From Chloroflexota bacterium (lineage in GTDB: Bacteria > Chloroflexota > Dehalococcoidia > Lucifugimonadales > UBA3495), in assembly GCA_028874675.1 (NCBI GenBank), contig JAPPJA010000219.1:1-8806 (forward strand): a stretch of 8,806 nucleotides of DNA, in the 5' to 3' direction. Under the pieces are notes generated by a model that had not been told where the DNA came from, searched no databases, and was given only the letters and a program-made list of their open reading frames with translations. The translations under genes and the position numbers were made by a program. This document shows positions 1 to 5,310 of this stretch, in pieces. Numbering within the stretch: position 1 is the first letter of the stretch; every line of letters starts with the position of its first letter.

Positions 1-14
1 CCCGCGCAGGCGGG
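1..14. repeat. Partial REP-like hairpin at window edge
   Basis: CCCGC at 1-5 pairs with GCGGG at 10-14 around a 4-base loop. The window edge may cut off more of the stem. The form, followed by AACCTGG, resembles the widespread intergenic elements of the type CCCGC-N-GCGGGAATCCAGG. The 11 bases CGGGAACCTGG at 11-21 recur exactly at 867-877. Its role is unknown. Confidence 0.4.
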
Positions 15-44
15 AACCTGGAACCTGTGCAAGTCGTGGGTTGG

Positions 45-72
45 GTAGGGGCGCAAGGCCTTGCGCCCCTAC
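45..72. repeat. Perfect 28-bp palindrome
   Basis: Positions 45-58 (GTAGGGGCGCAAGG) are the exact reverse complement of 59-72, with no spacer. No T run follows, so it is not an obvious intrinsic terminator. The GTAGGGGCG...CGCCCCTAC form resembles dispersed palindromic repeats found between genes in several environmental lineages, including Chloroflexota. The family assignment is from memory and needs a genome-wide copy count. Confidence 0.7.
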
Positions 73-164
73 GAATTCGGGGGTATGACGGGTTTATGGG
101 CAGGCAATTCCCTCACCTCTGAACTGTTACTGACGGCGTTCCTCCATTGGGCCCCATCGGTGTT

Positions 165-173
165 TGTGATAAT
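165..173 (+). promoter_or_regulatory. Candidate extended -10 promoter
   Basis: TGTGATAAT (165-173) fits an extended -10 element (TGn plus GATAAT). The best -35-like sequence, TTGGGC at 147-152, is weak and 15 bases away. Transcription would start near 180, giving a leader of about 40 bases before the ATG at 220. It is plausible because the gene downstream appears to be transcribed alone. Confidence 0.4.
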
Positions 174-207
174 ATACGTCGAGATGTATCCGCTTGAGGC
201 GGAATAT

Positions 208-213
208 GGAGGA
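208..213 (+). promoter_or_regulatory. Ribosome binding site fixing the start at 220
   Basis: GGAGGA lies 6 bases before ATG 220. It is the strongest Shine-Dalgarno match near this gene and decides against the longer open frame beginning at 61. Confidence 0.7.
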
Positions 214-219
214 TTACAT

Positions 220-684
220 ATGGCAACGATGATTGACGGCGAGTCTTACCTGGGGCGTGTCATGGTCCGACCGCTCACCAAACAGGGCGACGTAACTATG
301 TACCTTTGGCCCCTGCGGTGCCTTAAGGGCAAGTTCGGCGGGCCCACCTTTGGCGTGGACGTCAAGGGTGTGGAGATTATCCGGTTCGATCCTCACGGCT
401 CCCGCGGTCACTGGCACAAGGGCGGCTACGACAAGCTGGGCGCGGGAGGCTCCCACGTTGACTTTCCGGAAGGCATGAGAGAGATGGACGCGCAGCTGGA
501 GTGGGCGCTGGGTCAGTTCCGGGAGCAAACCGGCAATTACCTGGAAGAGGCCGGGTACTCTGAAGCCGCGGCAAACCTGGACCCGGAAATGGTTGGCGCC
601 GCAGCCGACGCCATCATGGACCACCTGAAATCCCAGGGTGACCTGGTCTCCGACGCTATCGCCAAGGACTTGATAAGCGCATAA
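220..684 (+). CDS. Hypothetical 154-residue protein
   Basis: I do not recognise this family. The open frame extends upstream to 61, but ATG 220 is preferred because GGAGGA at 208-213 lies 6 bases before it; ATG 184 and ATG 229 are less likely alternatives. The protein has no signal peptide and no membrane segment, so it is probably cytoplasmic. The N-terminal half looks strand-rich, with short alternating hydrophobic stretches. The central part (residues 51-83) is rich in Gly and His: DPHG at 57-60, HWH at 64-66 and SHVDFP at 78-83. His59, His64, His66 and His79 could form a metal or catalytic site, but this is speculation. The C-terminal half (about 85-154) is mostly acidic, Ala-rich helix. 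A candidate promoter lies upstream and a strong terminator directly downstream, so it is probably a single-gene transcript. Being framed by regulatory signals makes it likely to be real. Confidence 0.75.
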   Translation: MATMIDGESYLGRVMVRPLTKQGDVTMYLWPLRCLKGKFGGPTFGVDVKGVEIIRFDPHGSRGHWHKGGYDKLGAGGSHVDFPEGMREMDAQLEWALGQFREQTGNYLEEAGYSEAAANLDPEMVGAAADAIMDHLKSQGDLVSDAIAKDLISA

Positions 685-706
685 GTGCGGGAAGAGTTTG
701 TACCGG

Positions 707-736
707 GGGGGCAAATGGACCTTTGCCCCCTTTTTT
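707..736 (+). terminator. Rho-independent terminator
   Basis: A perfect 9-bp stem, GGGGGCAAA (707-715) with TTTGCCCCC (722-730), has a 6-base loop and is followed by six T (731-736). It lies 22 bases after the stop codon of the hypothetical gene and ends its transcript. There is no A run on the left side, so it should work only on the + strand. Confidence 0.92.
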
Positions 737-739
737 GTC

Positions 740-1037
740 TCCACCTTGATCGATGGATGAGACCAGACCTCTGTGGCTCGGGTTAGTTTGCCTGCAGTAG
801 GGGTTGGACCGAAAGCTTCCTGGCTGGCTCTATTACAACGGTCCCCATCACAAGTGATTCTATTTCCGGGAACCTGGGCTACCTCAGTTATGCCAGTAAT
901 GCCGGCGCAACAATTCCCGGGCGCCAGTGCGAACTCGTCCTGTTCTCGGGAAAGGCCGTCATGGAACCGGGTGGAGCCTCCAGGGCATCCCTGCCGCAGT
1001 TCCAAGTGGCCTGAAGACAAGTGGCCTGAAGAAGAGA
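740..1037. other. Stretch without a convincing gene
   Basis: Open frames cross this stretch on both strands, but they also run through the tRNA gene or antisense to the hypothetical gene. None has a recognisable product or a good ribosome binding site. It contains the second copy of CGGGAACCTGG (867-877) and a 15-bp tandem duplication (1003-1032). It may be degraded sequence or intergenic repeat debris. Confidence 0.5.
1003..1032. repeat. Exact 15-bp tandem duplication
   Basis: CAAGTGGCCTGAAGA occurs at 1003-1017 and again at 1018-1032 with no spacer and no mismatch. It lies just downstream, in the minus-strand sense, of the tRNA terminator. Two perfect copies suggest a recent slippage or duplication event. 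Confidence 0.85.
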
Positions 1038-1058
1038 AACCGCCCATTTCGGGCGGTT
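1038..1058 (-). terminator. Terminator of the tRNA-Leu transcript
   Basis: AACCGCCC (1038-1045) pairs with GGGCGGTT (1051-1058) around a 5-base loop. The outer bases GAAG (1031-1034) and CTTC (1059-1062) can extend the stem past a bulge. Read on the minus strand, the hairpin is followed by TCTCTTCTTC, a T-rich but interrupted tail. It sits 41 bases past the 3' end of the minus-strand tRNA, the expected place. Confidence 0.65.
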
Positions 1059-1074
1059 CTTCATTGCAATTGGA

Positions 1075-1087
1075 CCTGGAATCCAGG
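1075..1087. repeat. Small palindrome CCTGGAATCCAGG
   Basis: CCTGGA and TCCAGG form a near-perfect palindrome with one central base. Related sequences occur at 1332-1341 (GGTATCCAGG) and 1381-1390 (CCTGGATTCC), suggesting shared repeat ancestry. It lies in the trailer of the tRNA transcript. Confidence 0.45.
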
Positions 1088-1098
1088 CTGAAAATCAG

Positions 1099-1184
1099 TG
1101 GTGCCGAAGGTCGGATTCGAACCGACACGGGGTTGCCCCCACCGGTTTTTGAGACCGGCGCGTCTACCATTCCGCCACTTCGGC
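1099..1184 (-). tRNA. tRNA-Leu (anticodon CAA)
   Basis: The minus strand folds as a class II tRNA. The 7-bp acceptor stem is GCCGAAG with CTTCGGC. The anticodon stem CCGGT/ACCGG holds the loop CTCAAAA, giving anticodon CAA (plus-strand 1149-1151), which reads the Leu codon UUG. A long variable arm is built from GGGG and CCCC around a short loop. The T arm is GTCGG-TTCGAAT-CCGAC. The discriminator base is A, and the 3' CCA is encoded (1099-1101). The acceptor sequence and class II arm match bacterial tRNA-Leu. It runs opposite to its neighbours, with its own candidate promoter and terminator, so it is an independent transcription unit diverging from the rpmH operon. Confidence 0.97.
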
Positions 1185-1224
1185 GTGCGGGTTATAGCTG
1201 GCCATTACGGGCTAGCGGGAAGAC

Positions 1225-1255
1225 ATTATACCATCTGTTAGAAAACATTAGCCAA
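1225..1255 (-). promoter_or_regulatory. Candidate promoter of tRNA-Leu
   Basis: On the minus strand a perfect TATAAT occupies 1230-1225. A TTGGCT at 1255-1250 could be the -35 element at a long 19-base spacing. Transcription would begin near 1218, leaving a 5' leader of about 34 bases for RNase P to remove. Confidence 0.55.
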
Positions 1256-1274
1256 GAGAAGCAAACGGAGTTGA

Positions 1275-1444
1275 CAGTTCAGAGTTGATGGGGTTTCACG
1301 ACCGGCCAGCCCCGTCAGACTGGCGAAAGCTGGTATCCAGGGATCCTTGCTGTGCTTGACCCATGCGCGAAGTCAGCCTTCCTGGATTCCGGCCGGCTCC
1401 GGATTAACCTTTTCCGGTCCTCCGTGAATATCAACCCTGAACTG
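1275..1444. repeat. Nested inverted-repeat element, about 170 bp
   Basis: Three pairs of inverted arms lie one inside another. The outer pair is 1275-1289 with 1430-1444 (CAGTTCAGAGTTGAT, 14 of 15 pairing). The middle pair is 1302-1307 with 1391-1396 (CCGGCC/GGCCGG). The inner pair is 1332-1341 with 1381-1390 (9 of 10 pairing). No gene is encoded. The form resembles a MITE or a compound REP element in the gap between the divergent tRNA and rpmH promoters. No clear target-site duplication was seen at the ends. A small extra hairpin (CCGGA 1399-1403 with TCCGG 1413-1417) lies inside it. Confidence 0.55.
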
Positions 1445-1464
1445 CTACTGTAATTGAATCTGCC

Positions 1465-1494
1465 TTGACGCAAATGGACGGGCAATCCTATAAT
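1465..1494 (+). promoter_or_regulatory. Sigma-70-type promoter of the rpmH operon
   Basis: TTGACG (1465-1470) and TATAAT (1489-1494) are separated by 18 bases, close to the consensus. The predicted start is about 1500-1502, so the rpmH leader would be only about 18-20 bases long. It is the only strong + strand promoter before the ribosomal protein gene and is expected to drive the rpmH-rnpA-yidD run. Confidence 0.85.
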
Positions 1495-1519
1495 CTATGG
1501 CCTGGAGTGTGTCCAATAT

Positions 1520-1657
1520 ATGCCTAAGAGAACTTACCAACCGAAAAAGCGACGCCGCGCCAGAGTGCACGGCTTCAGGGCCCGTTCCCGGACTTCCGAC
1601 GGGCGCGCAGTACTCCGTCGCAGAAGATTCAAGGGTCGGCATCGCCTGACGGTATAG
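1520..1657 (+). CDS. rpmH: Large ribosomal subunit protein bL34
   Basis: The 45-residue, very basic protein begins MPKRTYQPKKRRR and continues with an HGFRAR segment and an Arg/Lys-rich end. This is the L34 signature (KRT-QP---R--HGFR-R, then R-GR--L). L34 is a structural component of the 50S ribosomal subunit that contacts 23S rRNA. Its length is normal for the family. The ATG lies 25 bases after the -10 element, and GGAG at 1504-1507 sits 12 bases before it, a rather long spacing on a very short leader. It is the first gene of the cluster and is followed 13 bases later by rnpA, the usual bacterial order. Confidence 0.97.
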   Translation: MPKRTYQPKKRRRARVHGFRARSRTSDGRAVLRRRRFKGRHRLTV

Positions 1658-1670
1658 GCGTCGCCGGCCA

Positions 1671-2018
1671 ATGCAACGCCGCTTCAGCCTGACTGAACGT
1701 AAACGATTCGCCCAAATTCACCAGGAGGGCATCAGCGCAGTCAACAGATTGCTGGTAGTCAGGGCCCTTCCCAACGGACAGGAAGACAGCCGTTTTGGGT
1801 TCGTAGTCAGCAAGCGAATAGGCAATGCAGTAACCAGGAACCTGATCAAGCGTAGATTGCGCGAAGCAATCCGAGAGAACGAAGTAAAGGGAGGATGGGA
1901 CGCCGTTTTCATTGCTCGCCGCGGCGCCGCCGAAGCTGAGTTCAGACAGTTGAAGCAAGCCACTAATCAACTGTTGCGGCGCATCAAGTTAGTCCAGCCC
2001 GACCCTTCCTCAACGTAG
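1671..2018 (+). CDS. rnpA: RNase P protein component
   Basis: This basic 115-residue protein assists the catalytic RNA of RNase P in removing 5' leaders from tRNA precursors. The N-terminal part (RRFSLTERKRF, residues 3-13) matches the usual start of the fold. FGFVVSKRIGNAV (42-54) leads into the RNR signature GNAVTRNLIKRRLRE (51-65), whose Arg and Asn residues contact RNA. The rest forms the expected strand (DAVFIARRGA) and terminal helix. Length is typical. No Shine-Dalgarno sequence is visible before ATG 1671, so translation may be coupled to rpmH, which ends 13 bases upstream. The divergent tRNA-Leu nearby would be one of its substrates; that proximity is probably incidental. Confidence 0.97.
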   Translation: MQRRFSLTERKRFAQIHQEGISAVNRLLVVRALPNGQEDSRFGFVVSKRIGNAVTRNLIKRRLREAIRENEVKGGWDAVFIARRGAAEAEFRQLKQATNQLLRRIKLVQPDPSST

Positions 2019-2028
2019 TAGCCAGCCG

Positions 2029-2238
2029 ATGAGAATTCTTGCCCTGGGACTGATACGTTTCTATCAAGCTGCTGTCTCTCCCTACCTTCCCTCGGTTTGC
2101 CGTTATACCCCAACCTGCTCCAACTATGCCGCTCAGGCAATCATCCAGCATGGAGTTTTTCGGGGCAGTTTCCTGGGTCTCAAGCGCATCATCAATTGTC
2201 GGCCAGGGGGAGGTAAAGGGTACGACCCCGTACCTTAA
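2029..2238 (+). CDS. yidD: Membrane protein insertion efficiency factor YidD
   Basis: This small 69-residue protein matches YidD (the former DUF37, or haemolytic domain). It has RFYQAAVSPYLPSVCRYTPTC at residues 10-30, then SNYAAQAI and an HG-x5-G step, and ends with CRPGGG-x-GYDPVP. The conserved Cys24, Cys30 and a third Cys near residue 57 are present. YidD is thought to act at the inner face of the membrane and to help YidC-dependent insertion, probably through its amphipathic N-terminal helix. The gene starts 10 bases after rnpA without a visible Shine-Dalgarno sequence, suggesting translational coupling. Normally yidC follows directly; here another gene lies between. The end of the gene contains a 6-bp hairpin (2219-2224 with 2229-2234). 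Confidence 0.96.
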   Translation: MRILALGLIRFYQAAVSPYLPSVCRYTPTCSNYAAQAIIQHGVFRGSFLGLKRIINCRPGGGKGYDPVP

Positions 2239-2241
2239 ATA

Positions 2242-3684
2242 ATGTCCTTTTTTTCTGTTTTCCCGTTTCTCCCGTCAGCCTTGTTTTCCCGATTTTCGTT
2301 CAGCACAACCGCACATCCATCCACCAGGAATCGAACGCCCCACAATGGCTTTGTGGCGGCGGGCTGGTTGGCGGTGGTTCTCGGAATCGGCGGTCTGGCC
2401 TGCACCCCAAACCTGGGCGGCGACAACGTCGGGTGGGCTCCTGTCTCAGTGGCATTCTCCGATGCGCCCGGTGATCCAACCAGAGTTTTCGTTGCTTCCC
2501 AAATGGATGGTGACCTGGACGACCTGGAAACGGAAACCGGCCAGGACCTGGATGATGACAAGAGACGGGTCAAAATCCGGGCTATGGAGGATTTCGGGTC
2601 CGGCTCTCCCCGCGTACTATGGACCTATCCGCCCTTGGGAAGTGGCGCTGGACTGGAGGGGGTTTTCGGCCCACCCGCCATCAGCCAGGAACTGGGCCTG
2701 GTTTACGTAGGCGCGGTCGATGGAAACCTCTACGCCCTTTCCCTGGAAACTGGCGATGAGGGAGCAGGCTGGAAGCGGGCGGTCCGAGACGACCCTTCAA
2801 TGGACCCCCAGCCCATCATTGGGGCTCCGGTCCTGACCGAGATTGTCAACAGTGAGACGGGACCTTCCACCATGCTGGTTGTCGTGTCCGAGGACGGCAA
2901 CCTCTATGCATTTGACGCCGCCTCCGGTACCGAGCTTCCCTGGTCGCCCTTCCGCACCGGGGGGAAACTGTGGTCCACTCCGGCCATTCAGAACGGTATC
3001 GCCTATTTTGGCTCCCACGACCATTCAGTTTATGCAGTTGATTTGAGAAATGGCAGGGAGCTCTGGCGATACGAGACAGGCGGGGCCGTCGTTGGTAACC
3101 CGCTGCTCTTCAGGGGAAATCTGTTCATCGGTTCCTTCGACAAGAAACTTTACGCCCTGGACGCCGACGACGGTGAACTGGAATGGGCCTTTGAGAGCGG
3201 GAACTGGTTCTGGGCAGGCCCCGTAACTGACGGCGAGACCATATTCGCGCCAGCAATGGACGGGTTTGTCTATGCCCTGGAACCGGATAATCCGGGTTCG
3301 GGAGAAAACAAGGAAGCCATCTGGCGTCACAACATGGAGAGTCCCATTGTTTCCACCCCTGCCCTGGTGCCCCTGGGGCTGGTCGTAGCATCGGTGGACG
3401 GGAAGATGCGGCTGCTGAGCACCAGTCCCTCCAATCTGGTGGACGGAGAAGTCATTAGCAACCTGCCCAATTTGGAGGAAGGTGGCATAAAGGCGCCGCT
3501 CATCGCGGGGGCGCCGGCAAATGCGCCTTTGGGCACGGATGCTCCGGCGCTTTCGGTAATTCAGCGTTACTCGGTTTTCGCCGGCGGGGACAACGGAATT
3601 GTTCGCCGGGTGGCGGTAACCGAGGGCCAAGATAAAGAGTCAATCTGGTGTTTTGACAGCGCCATTCACAGGCAATGCAATTAG
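2242..3684 (+). CDS. PQQ-type beta-propeller protein, probably exported
   Basis: The encoded protein is up to 480 residues long and has repeated blade motifs of the PQQ/BamB-like type. Clear units lie near residues 151-170 (VYVGAVDGNLYALSLETG), 210-231 (DGNLYAFDAASG), 254-280 (SVYAVDLRNGRELWRYETGG), 294-320 (KLYALDADDGELEW), 334-352 (DGFVYAL) and 380-393. Another, FAGGDNGIVRRVAV, lies near 446-459. This suggests a seven- or eight-bladed propeller, a scaffold for protein or ligand binding. No PQQ-enzyme catalytic motif was recognised. A hydrophobic stretch at residues 37-53 ends in Cys54 (GLAC-TP), so it may be a signal peptide, possibly of a lipoprotein, although the lipobox is not ideal. The start is uncertain: ATG 2242 gives an odd Phe/Ser-rich beginning over a T-rich tract, and GTG 2353 is an alternative that gives a very short n-region. 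The gene lies 3 bases after yidD and 56 before the yidC start, which hints at an envelope role. Function unknown. Confidence 0.88.
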   Translation: MSFFSVFPFLPSALFSRFSFSTTAHPSTRNRTPHNGFVAAGWLAVVLGIGGLACTPNLGGDNVGWAPVSVAFSDAPGDPTRVFVASQMDGDLDDLETETGQDLDDDKRRVKIRAMEDFGSGSPRVLWTYPPLGSGAGLEGVFGPPAISQELGLVYVGAVDGNLYALSLETGDEGAGWKRAVRDDPSMDPQPIIGAPVLTEIVNSETGPSTMLVVVSEDGNLYAFDAASGTELPWSPFRTGGKLWSTPAIQNGIAYFGSHDHSVYAVDLRNGRELWRYETGGAVVGNPLLFRGNLFIGSFDKKLYALDADDGELEWAFESGNWFWAGPVTDGETIFAPAMDGFVYALEPDNPGSGENKEAIWRHNMESPIVSTPALVPLGLVVASVDGKMRLLSTSPSNLVDGEVISNLPNLEEGGIKAPLIAGAPANAPLGTDAPALSVIQRYSVFAGGDNGIVRRVAVTEGQDKESIWCFDSAIHRQCN

Positions 3685-3730
3685 ATGGGCATTAGGCCTG
3701 GAATCGGTTCTCCACTGGTCATGGACGTCT

Positions 3731-3735
3731 AGGAG
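3731..3735 (+). promoter_or_regulatory. Ribosome binding site of yidC
   Basis: AGGAG lies 5 bases before TTG 3741. It supports this TTG rather than the in-frame ATG at 3786, which would remove the start of the first membrane region. Confidence 0.7.
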
Positions 3736-3740
3736 TCCTT

Positions 3741-4664
3741 TTGGAATTCTTCTTTCTCCTTTGGAACGAAATAATCATCCGCCCCATGCTCAACACCTTG
3801 ATGGTGTTGTATGTGCTGTGTTTCAACAACATTGGGCTGGCAATCATAGCTTTCACAATTTTGGTGAGGCTGGTTACCCTCCCGTTGACCCTGAAGCAAA
3901 TTCGCCAGATGCGGCGAATGAGCGAACTGCAGCCCCGCATGCGGGAAATTCAGGAACGTTACAGCGGCGACCGAGCCCGGGTTTCTCAGGAAACGATGCG
4001 GCTGTACCGGGAGTCGGGAGTCAGCCCCATCGGCTGCCTGGGTCCCCTGGTTGTGCAGTTGCCGATACTCATCGGGCTGTTCCGGGTCTTGATTCAGACC
4101 CTGTTCACGAAGCCGGAAGACCTGGTGGGGTTATCGCAGAAGCTCTACCCCTGGATAACCTTCGTCCCGATACATTCCGCCGCTCCCCTGAGCGACACTT
4201 TCCTTTGGCTGAAACTGGGAGAACCGGACCCTTCTCCCGTAGTGCTGCCCATATTGGTGGCCGCGTCCACCTGGGTGCAGCAGAAAATGACCATGACCCC
4301 CTCGCCGGATCCCCGACAGCAATCCAGTCAGACCATGATGCTCTGGATGATTCCCATATTCCTGGGATTTTTCTCACTTCAGTGGCCCAGCGGTCTTCCG
4401 CTTTACTGGATTGTTTCCAATATAATTGGCGTAGGCATCCAGTACTTTATAACCGGTTGGGGGCCGTTGTTCCCACTGATTCCCAGGTCGGCTCCGGCGC
4501 CAAGCAGGCCGGCCCAGTCCGCCGACTCAAACTCGGCGACCGAGGAGATAGAAGACGATGGACTCCGTAGAACGAACCGCCAGAACCGTAGAAGAAGCAG
4601 AAGAACTGGCGCTGAAGGAACTAGGCGTAGACCGCAACGAGGTAGAGGTAGAAATACTAAGTAG
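3741..4664 (+). CDS. yidC: Membrane protein insertase YidC/Oxa1
   Basis: The 307-residue protein is the short form of YidC, without the large periplasmic domain of enterobacterial homologues. It inserts proteins into the cytoplasmic membrane, alone or with SecYEG. Five hydrophobic regions are visible: about 20-50, 98-118, 166-184, 199-215 and 217-240. Arg43 in the first (LVRLVTLPL) is in the place of the conserved groove arginine. A charged helical loop follows (about 52-92, KQIRQMRRMSELQPRM), then SPIGCLGPLVVQLPI, and PSGLPLYWIVSN in the last segments; all are family hallmarks. The tail (245-307) is polar and finally Arg-rich, as in YidC proteins whose tails bind ribosomes. TTG 3741 is chosen for its AGGAG. 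The last 107 bases overlap jag in another frame. Confidence 0.95.
   Translation: MEFFFLLWNEIIIRPMLNTLMVLYVLCFNNIGLAIIAFTILVRLVTLPLTLKQIRQMRRMSELQPRMREIQERYSGDRARVSQETMRLYRESGVSPIGCLGPLVVQLPILIGLFRVLIQTLFTKPEDLVGLSQKLYPWITFVPIHSAAPLSDTFLWLKLGEPDPSPVVLPILVAASTWVQQKMTMTPSPDPRQQSSQTMMLWMIPIFLGFFSLQWPSGLPLYWIVSNIIGVGIQYFITGWGPLFPLIPRSAPAPSRPAQSADSNSATEEIEDDGLRRTNRQNRRRSRRTGAEGTRRRPQRGRGRNTK
4542..4548 (+). promoter_or_regulatory. Ribosome binding site of jag inside yidC
   Basis: GAGGAGA lies 9 bases before ATG 4558. It is encoded within the acidic stretch EEIEDD of YidC. The good match and spacing support real initiation of jag inside yidC. Confidence 0.75.
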
Positions 4665-5310
4665 GGGGAAGGCCGGTTTCCTTGGCATCGGCGCAGAAGT
4701 AGCCAGGGTGCGCGTTACCAGGCTGGGCGCAGTAAGGTCAACTGCGGCCCCTTCCACCCCCTCGGCAGACTCCACAACCGTGGAAGCCGACGATACGGGA
4801 ACCGCAGAAACCTCGCCGGCAACCCCACCGGTTTCCAGCGCAGGGGAGGGTACCGTGGCGGGGCTGGCGATTGTCGCCTTGAACAACATTCTGTCCACTT
4901 CTGGCGTGAACGTGGTCTGCACCATACGCACGGCTGACGACCCTGAAGTCGGCGGACCGGTAATTGACATTAGCGGGGAAGACTCGGGCCTATTGATTGG
5001 CCGACGCGGCCAGACACTGCAGTCGCTTCAGTTCATAGTAAATCTGATTGTCCGCCGGGAGTTCGGCGAAAGCGTCCGCGTGGTGCTGGACGTGGAGAGC
5101 TATCGTCAGCGCCGGGAGGCATCCCTGCGGGATATGGCCAACAAGGTCGCGGAAAGGGTCCTGCAAACGGGGCGAAGCATTACCCTTGAACCTATGTCGG
5201 CGGCGGACCGAAGAATTGTCCACATTTCCCTGGCAGACCGCGAAGACATCAGCACCGAAAGCGTGGGGTTCGGAGAGGACAGAAAAGTCACCATCATCCC
5301 CAAGCGATAA
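4558..5310 (+). CDS. jag: RNA-binding protein Jag/KhpB (Jag_N, KH and R3H domains)
   Basis: The 250-residue protein has three parts. Residues 1-55 are a Jag_N domain (ARTVEEAEELALKELGV, then GKAGFLGIGAEVARVRV). Residues about 56-98 are a Ser/Thr/Pro/Ala linker. A KH domain follows at about 100-175 with the GxxG loop GRRG near 147-150. An R3H domain covers about 185-250, with PMSAADRR-IVH near 212-222, where the R-x3-H signature is intact. Such proteins bind RNA in the cytoplasm and, with KhpA in Firmicutes, affect cell elongation and division. The gene is classically next to yidC, although the link to insertion is not understood. It starts 107 bases before the end of yidC, in the +1 frame, so the two are probably translationally linked. 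mnmE, often the next gene, is absent. The family was formerly called SpoIIIJ-associated. Confidence 0.96.
   Translation: MDSVERTARTVEEAEELALKELGVDRNEVEVEILSRGKAGFLGIGAEVARVRVTRLGAVRSTAAPSTPSADSTTVEADDTGTAETSPATPPVSSAGEGTVAGLAIVALNNILSTSGVNVVCTIRTADDPEVGGPVIDISGEDSGLLIGRRGQTLQSLQFIVNLIVRREFGESVRVVLDVESYRQRREASLRDMANKVAERVLQTGRSITLEPMSAADRRIVHISLADREDISTESVGFGEDRKVTIIPKR

Noticed and set aside
214..1170. Long minus-strand open frame (318 codons)
   Set aside because: It runs antisense to the hypothetical gene, through its terminator and into the tRNA-Leu gene. The translation is low-complexity and matches no known family.
773..1288. Plus-strand open frame of 171 codons
   Set aside because: It crosses the whole antisense strand of the tRNA gene and the tRNA promoter, and has no ribosome binding site or recognisable domain.
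3653..4570. 305-codon plus-strand open frame over yidC
   Set aside because: It overlaps nearly all of yidC in another frame; the YidC frame has membrane segments and family motifs, and this one has none.
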